Source: Candidatus Ectomicrobium neotermitis
Lineage (GTDB): Bacteria > Elusimicrobiota > Endomicrobiia > Endomicrobiales > Endomicrobiaceae
Reading direction: 5' to 3'
Length of the DNA stretch: 7,381 nucleotides
Assembly (NCBI GenBank): GCA_031283745.1
Contig: JAITBH010000008.1
Location: forward strand, 1-7,381
The notes below the pieces were generated by a model, which saw only the letters and a list, made by a program, of their open reading frames with translations, was not told the origin of the DNA and searched no databases. Within the stretch, counting starts at the first letter, position 1; each line of letters begins with the position of its first letter. Below, in pieces: positions 1 through 5,128 of the stretch. The position numbers and the translations under genes are program-made.

Positions 1-1812
1 AAAGAAATTTCAGAAATCATAGACAGCGAGCCGATAATTTTCCCGGAGGCTATTGAGTTAGCAAAATACATATCTCAAAACTATGTCTGTTCCGTCGGCG
101 AAGCACTTGCCTCGATAATCCCTCCGCAGATGAAAGCCCCAAAAAGAACACCCAAAACCCCTCCACCCTATGAAATCGCATATCAAAAACATCTCTTAAA
201 TCCAGATCAGCAAAACGCTGTAGATCTAATCACCCAGTCCATTTCAAACCCTGACCCCTCAGCCCAAAGATCGTTTCTCATACATGGTGTTACAGGCTCA
301 GGCAAAACTGAGGTCTACTTAAACTGCATCGACTTTGCGATAAAGAATCAAAAAAACGCAATTATGCTCATTCCTGAAATTTCTCTTACTGCACAATTTG
401 TAGAAGTAGTTACAAAGAGGTTTGGGCAAATTGTTGGGGTTTGGCATAGCCAGATAAGCAATATCGATAAATACAAACTTTTCCATAAGGCTTTGAGCGG
501 AGAGATAAAAGTGATGTTGGGTGCAAGGTCGGCAATTTTTGCACCCTTTAAGAATATCGGCATTATCGTAGTCGATGAAGAGCATGAAAAGACTTACAAG
601 CAAGAGCAAAAACCATCCTACGATGCAAGAGAAATTGCTTTCTGGAGAGGGGCATATCACAATGCTGCGATTGTTCTTGGCTCTGCCACTCCATCTTTGG
701 AAACTTATAAATCAGCTTTAGAAAACAAAATCGCTCTCATCAAAATGCCTGAAAGGATTGATAAAAAAAAGATGCCGACTATCAATGTCATATCCTTAAA
801 GGACAGATTGAGAGTCGGCGGTTTGCTACTTTTAGAGACTGTTGATGCTTTGTCAAAAACTTTGCACAAAAAAGAGCAGGCTATAGTTTTCTTAAACAGG
901 CGGGGCTTTTCTCCTTCGCTGATGTGTGCCCGTTGTCAGGCTGTCTATCAATGTCCTAACTGCTCAATATCTATGGTCTATCACAAGTATCCCGAAAGGT
1001 TGCGTTGCCATTATTGCGGTTATGTTCAGCATCTGCCTGCTATTTGTCCTGAGTGCCACAGCAAAGAAATTGCTGTCTTTGGAGTGGGGACGCAAAAAGT
1101 GGAGGAGGAGTTAAAAAAACTATTTCCCAAAGCCAATATTTTTAGGTTAGACAGAGACACTGCCTCGCTAAAAGAAAATTATGAGAAAGCTTATTACGGC
1201 GTGATGAATGACAAATACGACATACTTTTAGGAACTCAGATGATTGCAAAAGGTTTTGATTTTCCCCGAGTTTCTTTGGTTTGCATTATCGATGCGGACA
1301 CTTCTTTGTATTTTCCTGATTACAATTCTACGGAGAGAACTTTCCAGCTGATTACTCAAGTGGCGGGAAGGTGCGGCAGGCGGGAAATTGAAGGGAATGT
1401 TATTGTTCAAACTGCTCGACCCCAACATTATGCCGTTAAATATGCTCAAAATTACGATTACGAATCTTTTTATAAACAGGAAGCTCAAAAAAGAAAAGAA
1501 CTGCTTTACCCCCCGTTTAGCGACATCTCAAAAATAGTTATCAAAAACGCAGACAATAATAATTGCGAGGTTGAGGCAAAAACTTTATTTGATTTTCTTA
1601 GCGGCACACTTAAATCTCAAGCCCTGAACTTAAAACTTTTAGGTCCATCTCCCGCATACATTGCAAAACTCCACAACTCTTATCGCCAGCACATAATCAT
1701 CAAAGGTGCAAAAAAAGAAATTCTTGAACTTGCCGCAACACTTGGCTCATTCAAGAAAAAGTTTTCTGCCTCACAAATCACAATAGAAATCTCACCATCT
1801 AACCTAATCTAA
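1..1812 (+). CDS. priA: Primosomal protein N' (PriA), replication restart helicase, 5'-truncated by the window edge
   Basis: PriA is a 3'-to-5' superfamily 2 DNA helicase that recognises stalled forks and reloads the replicative helicase. The frame is open from base 1: the 43 codons before the first ATG (130) read like PriA sequence, with a segment ELAKYISQNYVCSVGEAL, so that ATG is not the start and the gene begins outside the window. About 603 residues are present against roughly 730-800 in full-length PriA. Visible in order: Walker A GVTGSGKT (286-309), DEEH Walker B (574-585), GSATPSLE, an eight-cysteine zinc-binding insertion (925-1056, four CxxC pairs) typical of PriA, GTQMIAKGFDFP, and the QVAGRCGR arginine-finger motif. 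The C-terminal YPPF segment and following domain are present, so the 3' end is intact. It ends in TAA and converges on the next gene with only 11 nt between them and no room for a hairpin terminator. Housekeeping gene, apparently unrelated to the operon on the right. Confidence 0.97.
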   Translation, partial: KEISEIIDSEPIIFPEAIELAKYISQNYVCSVGEALASIIPPQMKAPKRTPKTPPPYEIAYQKHLLNPDQQNAVDLITQSISNPDPSAQRSFLIHGVTGSGKTEVYLNCIDFAIKNQKNAIMLIPEISLTAQFVEVVTKRFGQIVGVWHSQISNIDKYKLFHKALSGEIKVMLGARSAIFAPFKNIGIIVVDEEHEKTYKQEQKPSYDAREIAFWRGAYHNAAIVLGSATPSLETYKSALENKIALIKMPERIDKKKMPTINVISLKDRLRVGGLLLLETVDALSKTLHKKEQAIVFLNRRGFSPSLMCARCQAVYQCPNCSISMVYHKYPERLRCHYCGYVQHLPAICPECHSKEIAVFGVGTQKVEEELKKLFPKANIFRLDRDTASLKENYEKAYYGVMNDKYDILLGTQMIAKGFDFPRVSLVCIIDADTSLYFPDYNSTERTFQLITQVAGRCGRREIEGNVIVQTARPQHYAVKYAQNYDYESFYKQEAQKRKELLYPPFSDISKIVIKNADNNNCEVEAKTLFDFLSGTLKSQALNLKLLGPSPAYIAKLHNSYRQHIIIKGAKKEILELAATLGSFKKKFSASQITIEISPSNLI

Positions 1813-1823
1813 AACCTATCAGT

Positions 1824-2597
1824 TTAATTTTTAAGCTCAATCACAGAATTGGAGTTTATGATCTCCTCAAGGGAAACATTTTTGTTTCTAAAGCGGGCGG
1901 AGTTTTTTTCACCTTTGATATGTATTGCGGTGATAGGGCAGGCATGAATGCAGGAAAGACAATACTCGCATTTATGCCGATAGGTAGGTTTTCCGTCGAC
2001 ACTTATAATGTTTGAACGCGGACAAACTTTGAGGCAGGTTCCACAGCTTATACAACTCTTGTCCACTCTAAAATTTTTATCTTCCTGCCCATTTAATGAA
2101 AGTGTTTTACTAACAACCGTAGCAACTATCCTCGTCAAAATCCCTTTCTTTTTTACCGAATTTACCTTTCTATACTTAATATCGTTAAGAATCGTTGCGG
2201 TATTTTTTTCAATTTCCTTCTTTCCCTCAAGTGCAATCTGCTTTTTTATGTCAAAAGCGGGCAAAAAATTGTCCGTCATAAGTATCTCATTGGTATAGTG
2301 AAAGCCAATTCCTGCGAGCTTTGCAGTCTTTTTCAGCTTCTCAAGCCCCAAACCGGAGGTATTTCCATAGGTCATCACCGCAAAAAAGTAGTTGGCACTC
2401 AGTGAGGCTCTGCTCACAAATTCATTAACAATAGCGGGAATATTGAAATAATAACAAGGAAAAACCAGCCCAATGGCATCATCTTCGTGGGAAAGCTCCC
2501 CTTTTGCCAGCATCAAGGGGATAGAAAACAACTTTCCTCCCATCTGTTTAGCAATACTCAAAGAGTTTCCTGTGCCTGTGAAATAAAAAATTTTCAT
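1824..2597 (-). CDS. EFR1-type flavodoxin/ferredoxin fusion protein (257 aa)
   Basis: A cytoplasmic electron-transfer protein. The N-terminus is flavodoxin-like, with the FMN phosphate loop TGTGNSLSIA at residues 7-16 and the segment GLVFPCYYFNIP near 43-54. The C-terminal part carries two [4Fe-4S] motifs of the CX2CX2CX3CP type: C182, C185, C188, C192 and C210, C213, C216, C220. This order and length match the family annotated as EFR1 ferrodoxin, common in anaerobes; its physiological partners are mostly unknown. The start is supported by AAAAGGA eight nt upstream (minus-strand reading of 2606-2612). It is transcribed divergently from the ABC/nitrogenase-like operon and shares a 321-nt regulatory region with it, so a role in supplying electrons to that complex is possible but unproven. 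I could not find a convincing promoter for it; an AT-rich palindrome lies 44 nt upstream of its start. All eight cysteines are intact and nothing suggests decay. Confidence 0.9.
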   Translation of the reverse strand: MKIFYFTGTGNSLSIAKQMGGKLFSIPLMLAKGELSHEDDAIGLVFPCYYFNIPAIVNEFVSRASLSANYFFAVMTYGNTSGLGLEKLKKTAKLAGIGFHYTNEILMTDNFLPAFDIKKQIALEGKKEIEKNTATILNDIKYRKVNSVKKKGILTRIVATVVSKTLSLNGQEDKNFRVDKSCISCGTCLKVCPRSNIISVDGKPTYRHKCEYCLSCIHACPITAIHIKGEKNSARFRNKNVSLEEIINSNSVIELKN

Positions 2598-2640
2598 TTT
2601 ATATGTCCTTTTATGAAAAATTGAGTGCCAAAAATCGGAT

Positions 2641-2666
2641 TTTTATTACCATTTATGGCAATAAAA
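2641..2666. repeat. 26-bp imperfect AT-rich palindrome, candidate operator
   Basis: Arms 2641-2652 (TTTTATTACCAT) and 2655-2666 (ATGGCAATAAAA) pair at 11 of 12 positions around a 2-nt centre; the only mismatch is A2648/C2659. The left core TTACCAT (2646-2652) has a second perfect inverted copy, ATGGTAA, at 2676-2682. The element lies 44 nt upstream of the minus-strand flavodoxin/ferredoxin start and about 125 nt upstream of the operon -35 box, so it is better placed to control the former. No T-run follows, so a terminator is unlikely. The symmetry is read directly; an operator role is inference. Confidence 0.45.
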
Positions 2667-2687
2667 TAAAAGTTGATGGTAACACAG

Positions 2688-2722
2688 CTATCTAATATAG
2701 GTGTATGGGCTACAACCTATAT
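2688..2722. promoter_or_regulatory. Distal inverted ATATAGGT boxes, candidate regulator site
   Basis: ATATAGGT (2695-2702) and its exact reverse complement ACCTATAT (2715-2722) form an 8-bp perfect inverted repeat with a 12-nt spacer. The same octamer recurs at 2777-2784 beside the -35 element. The stretch from 2688, CTATCTAATATAGGT, is a near copy of CTATCATATAGGT (2772-2784) with two extra bases, so the two sites look like copies of one binding motif about 82 bp (near eight helical turns) apart. I do not match the motif to a known regulator. Confidence 0.5.
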
Positions 2723-2724
2723 AT

Positions 2725-2747
2725 GAGGAAATCCCCCCCATTTGCTC
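2725..2747. repeat. Inverted repeat closed by a C7 tract
   Basis: GAGGAAAT (2725-2732) and ATTTGCTC (2740-2747) pair at 7 of 8 positions (one G/G mismatch) around seven consecutive C residues (2733-2739). It lies upstream of the -35 box, between the distal and proximal ATATAGGT sites. It is untranscribed from the mapped promoter, so it would act as DNA, if at all. The C tract is a homopolymer prone to length variation. Function unknown. Confidence 0.35.
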
Positions 2748-2768
2748 TCAAAAACCCAAAACAATTCC

Positions 2769-2785
2769 TACCTATCATATAGGTA
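2769..2785. promoter_or_regulatory. 17-bp palindrome abutting the -35 box, candidate operator
   Basis: TACCTAT (2769-2775), a 3-nt centre CAT, then ATAGGTA (2779-2785): a perfect 7-3-7 inverted repeat. It ends 4 nt before the TTGACA of the operon promoter. This position fits an activator contacting RNA polymerase or a repressor occluding the -35. It contains the octamer ATATAGGT (2777-2784) shared with the distal site. Symmetry and shared octamer are seen in the sequence; the regulator is not identified. Confidence 0.55.
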
Positions 2786-2789
2786 TTGC

Positions 2790-2817
2790 TTGACATAAAA
2801 AGTTTTTTGTGTATAAT
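2790..2817 (+). promoter_or_regulatory. Sigma-70-type promoter of the ABC/nitrogenase-like operon
   Basis: TTGACA (2790-2795) and TATAAT (2812-2817) match consensus exactly with a 16-bp spacer. Transcription should start near 2824, giving a leader of about 95 nt before the ATPase start at 2919. A consensus promoter with a palindrome next to its -35 suggests control mainly by a bound repressor and/or the leader RNA rather than by intrinsic promoter weakness. The gene ends and ribosome binding sites downstream are so tightly spaced that this is probably the only promoter for the genes to 6412. Confidence 0.85.
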
Positions 2818-2838
2818 GCCAACTCAATTAGGGGAACA

Positions 2839-2904
2839 CATAGCTGATTAGTATGCTTTGTTTTGGGATGATTACCATGCACTCAGCTATGAAATGTAGG
2901 TAAT
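2839..2904 (+). promoter_or_regulatory. Structured 5' leader with possible H-type pseudoknot, candidate riboswitch
   Basis: Within the predicted leader, CATAGCTGA (2839-2847) and TCAGCTATG (2883-2891) form a perfect 9-bp stem. The loop sequence ATTACC (2871-2876) is exactly complementary to GGTAAT (2899-2904), which lies just 3' of the stem, so the two helices would form an H-type pseudoknot with loops of 23, 6 and 7 nt. An extra UGC/GCA helix (2854-2856 with 2879-2881) could extend the first stem. The ribosome binding site AAGGA (2907-2911) starts 2 nt after the second helix, so pseudoknot formation could hinder translation of the ATPase gene. The arrangement resembles translational pseudoknot riboswitches in general, but I do not recognise a known class. 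Pairing is seen; ligand sensing is inference. Confidence 0.45.
2845..2880 (+). repeat. Pair of 12-nt direct repeats in the operon leader
   Basis: TGATTAGTATGC (2845-2856) and TGATTACCATGC (2869-2880) agree at 10 of 12 positions and start 24 nt apart. The first copy overlaps the 5' strand of the leader stem; the second contains the loop strand of the proposed pseudoknot. The copies could exchange pairing partners in alternative RNA folds, or simply reflect a local duplication. Confidence 0.4.
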
Positions 2905-2918
2905 AAAAGGAAGGTATT

Positions 2919-3671
2919 ATGCTGGAAATAAAAAATCTCAAGAAATCTTTTGGTGGTCGTGATGTGTTGAAGGATGTGTCTTTGACTGTAGACAAGGGAG
3001 AGGCAGTGGTTATTTTGGGACCGAGCGGTTCGGGCAAAACAACTTTGCTTAGGTGCATCAATTTTTTGGAAATGGCAGAAGGTGGAACTTTGAGCGTTTT
3101 TGGGAATGCAGTTAATTTCAAAAAAGTTCACAAGAAAGATGTTTTAGAGATTCGCCGCAAGACCGCTTTTGTTTTTCAAAATTACAATCTGTTCAACAAT
3201 AAAACCGCTATCGAAAATGTGACAGAGGGCTTGATAGTTGCAAGGAAAGTTAAAAAAGCTACAGCCCTTGAAACCGCAAAACATCATTTAGATCAAATGG
3301 GTCTCAGCGATAAGTTCAATTATTATCCATCCCAGCTTTCAGGGGGGCAGCAGCAGAGAGTGGCGATTGCCCGTGCTTTGAGTCTAAACCCAGAGGTCAT
3401 TCTTTTTGATGAACCAACATCGGCTTTAGATCCAGAACTTGTAGGCGAAACTTTAGACATCATCAAGAAAATAGTTTTGAGCAAAAACAATGCCATCATA
3501 ATTGTTACCCACGAGATGACTTTTGCTCAAAAAGCAGCAGACAAAGTGGTTTTTATGGACGATGGTTATGTTGTTGAAGAGGGGACTGCGGAAGATGTTT
3601 TTACTCACCCCAAAGAAGAGAGAACGAAACAGTTTTTGAGCAGAATTTCACCGATTGAATACAACATTTAG
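2919..3671 (+). CDS. Polar amino acid (cystine-type) ABC transporter ATPase (250 aa)
   Basis: This is the cytoplasmic ATPase that powers an importer of the polar amino acid uptake family. All catalytic elements are intact: Walker A GPSGSGKT (34-41), Q-loop Q87 in the segment VFQNYNLFNNKTAIENVTEG, signature LSGGQ (140-144), Walker B ILFDEP with Glu165, D-loop SALD (168-171) and switch His198 in VTHEM. Length is typical. The Q-loop region and the DPELVGE segment resemble cystine importer ATPases (TcyC/TcyN/YecC), but glutamine, histidine or other amino acid ATPases are close relatives, so substrate is not fixed by this gene. The start has AAGGA seven nt upstream and is preceded by a structured leader. 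It is the first gene of the operon; its stop codon TAG (3669-3671) is inside the ribosome binding site AGGAGG of the next gene, suggesting coupled translation. Its binding protein and permease lie beyond two nitrogenase-like genes, which is an unusual split for such a transporter. Confidence 0.93.
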   Translation: MLEIKNLKKSFGGRDVLKDVSLTVDKGEAVVILGPSGSGKTTLLRCINFLEMAEGGTLSVFGNAVNFKKVHKKDVLEIRRKTAFVFQNYNLFNNKTAIENVTEGLIVARKVKKATALETAKHHLDQMGLSDKFNYYPSQLSGGQQQRVAIARALSLNPEVILFDEPTSALDPELVGETLDIIKKIVLSKNNAIIIVTHEMTFAQKAADKVVFMDDGYVVEEGTAEDVFTHPKEERTKQFLSRISPIEYNI

Positions 3672-3679
3672 GAGGTTAT

Positions 3680-5119
3680 ATGGCAGAAGATTACAGGATC
3701 AGGGAGCAACGTCCGCATACTTATGCTGATGGTTGCGGTAAGAGCAAAAATCTCGAATGTCAATTCAGAGACAAGAAAATGGAGGTGATGGACAGAACTT
3801 TTTCGCAAGGTTTGCAGTGCCAAGAAATAAACAGCATCGGTGCACTTTTGTCTTTAGAGGATTCCGTTTTTATAGTCCACTCACCGCAAGGCTGTGTTGG
3901 TTGCAGTGTCACATCCGTCGACAGATATAGAGTTGGGCAGGCACATAGAGGTGCAAAAATTTACAGAAGCCCCCGTATGATAGTTACCAATTTAGATCAA
4001 AACGACATCATTATGGGCGGCGAAAAGAAGTTAAAGGAAGCAATAACATTGGCAAATGAAAGGTATAGCCCAAAAGTTATTTTCATTTTTGCCTCATGTG
4101 CATCAGGAATAATTGCCGACGACATCGACGGAGTTGCAACGCAGATGCAAAGGGATATGAAAGCCGTCATCGTTCCAATTCACTGCGAAGGGTTTAAGTC
4201 AAAAATATGCGCCAGCGGTTTTGATGCAGTTTTTAGAGCCATATCTAAGTATATGCTTGGGACTGAGAACATTCCCAAAGAAGAGGGGCTAATAAATTTG
4301 TTTGCCCCAACAACCACAAGCTACAAAGATCAAGTGGAGATGGAGAGAATGCTCAACCTTTTGGGGCTTAAAGCAAACTATGTTCCGTTTTTTAGTTCGC
4401 TTGAGAAGATGAGAAAAGTTAAAGCAGCACAAGCTTCAACATCCATTTGCAAAGTTTTTGCCGACGAGTTTATGCTGGAGTTAGACAATAAATATGGAAT
4501 ACCTTTTTCGCATACCGTTATGCCTATCGGTTTAAGAAATACCGACGAGTGGTTTTTAGGAATAGCACGTGCTGCGGGCAAGGAAAAAGAAGCAAAAGCA
4601 ATAATAAAAAAAGAGCATAAGAGAATAGGTCCCGAGGTTGAACAAATTCGCAAAAGGCTTGAGGGCAAAAGGGTTTTCATTTGCGGAGGGACAGGAAGAT
4701 CCTTTGCGGCGGCGGTTTTGATAGAGGATTTTGGAATGAAACTTGTCGGGCTTGAAACCCCAGTTTACGATCAAGATGCTCAAGACGATATTGAATATCT
4801 TAACAAGCTCCACGGAGATTTTATCGTCGACATAGCCAATATGCAGCCTTTTGAGCAGGTCAATATAGTCAAGAGATTAAAGCCCGATCTTTTCATCGGT
4901 GTGCCTCACTGGTCTGCTCGTTTTGGAATTCCGACAACCCATGTTCTTGAGGGGAAAAGACCGACGATGGGCTATGACGGAATTTTATATCTGGGCTACA
5001 AAATTGCTGATCAAATGGAAAATGCAGGCTTTAACAGAAAGCTCTCAAAATATGCACGGCTTCCTTACAAAGAAAGTTGGTATCAGGAAGATCCGTTCAA
5101 ATACATCAAGAAAGTTTAA
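3680..5119 (+). CDS. Nitrogenase component 1-like protein, NifD-like alpha subunit (479 aa)
   Basis: Member of the nitrogenase MoFe-protein (oxidoreductase component 1) superfamily, expected to pair with the next gene product as a D2K2-type heterotetramer. Three P-cluster-type cysteines are present: C47 (GLQCQ), C72 (SPQGC, with an additional C75) and C140 (ASCASGIIADDI); their spacing of 25 and 68 matches NifD Cys62/Cys88/Cys154 (26 and 66). C257 stands 13 residues before KYGIP exactly as NifD Cys275 does, and H421 stands ten residues before GYDG as His442 does before GFDG; these are the FeMo-cofactor ligands. By my hand alignment at CEGF (169-172), NifD Gln191 and His195 correspond to C177 and F181, so true N2 reduction is unlikely. 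It retains the GGEKKL segment (113-118). It is shorter than NifD (about 490). The ribosome binding site AGGAGG overlaps the previous stop, 4 nt before the ATG. Alternatives are a NifE-type scaffold (disfavoured by H421) or CfbD/BchN relatives (disfavoured by the cofactor ligands and the pair). Confidence 0.9.
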   Translation: MAEDYRIREQRPHTYADGCGKSKNLECQFRDKKMEVMDRTFSQGLQCQEINSIGALLSLEDSVFIVHSPQGCVGCSVTSVDRYRVGQAHRGAKIYRSPRMIVTNLDQNDIIMGGEKKLKEAITLANERYSPKVIFIFASCASGIIADDIDGVATQMQRDMKAVIVPIHCEGFKSKICASGFDAVFRAISKYMLGTENIPKEEGLINLFAPTTTSYKDQVEMERMLNLLGLKANYVPFFSSLEKMRKVKAAQASTSICKVFADEFMLELDNKYGIPFSHTVMPIGLRNTDEWFLGIARAAGKEKEAKAIIKKEHKRIGPEVEQIRKRLEGKRVFICGGTGRSFAAAVLIEDFGMKLVGLETPVYDQDAQDDIEYLNKLHGDFIVDIANMQPFEQVNIVKRLKPDLFIGVPHWSARFGIPTTHVLEGKRPTMGYDGILYLGYKIADQMENAGFNRKLSKYARLPYKESWYQEDPFKYIKKV

Positions 5120-5128
5120 GGAGAAACT

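Noticed and set aside
319..660. Open frames on the minus strand inside priA, also near 1228-1488
   Set aside because: They lie fully antisense to a well-supported priA frame and show no recognisable protein features.
926..1114. Plus-strand open frame in another phase inside priA
   Set aside because: It overlaps the zinc-binding region of PriA; its cysteines and composition are a by-product of the true frame.
1814..1821. ACCTATCA between priA and the convergent gene, identical to part of the operator at 2770-2777
   Set aside because: A single octamer without an inverted partner, at two gene ends and far from any promoter; chance occurrence is likely.
1810..1830. Possible terminator between the convergent genes
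   Set aside because: Only 11 nt separate the stop codons and I see no stem-loop there.
2808..2817. Extended -10 (TGn before TATAAT)
   Set aside because: The bases before TATAAT are TGTG without the required one-base gap, so the TG is out of register.
2839..2904. Known SAM-I, SAM-II, T-box, preQ1 or molybdenum-cofactor riboswitch
   Set aside because: I could not match conserved core sequences of these classes; only the pseudoknot geometry is similar.
2598..2918. Mobile element ends, CRISPR repeats or tRNA gene in the intergenic region
   Set aside because: The inverted repeats are short and promoter-linked, there is no transposase, no regularly spaced repeat-spacer series and no cloverleaf that I can see.
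2828..3131. Minus-strand open frames over the leader and start of the ATPase gene
   Set aside because: They run antisense to the promoter, leader and a clear ABC ATPase; translations show no family features.
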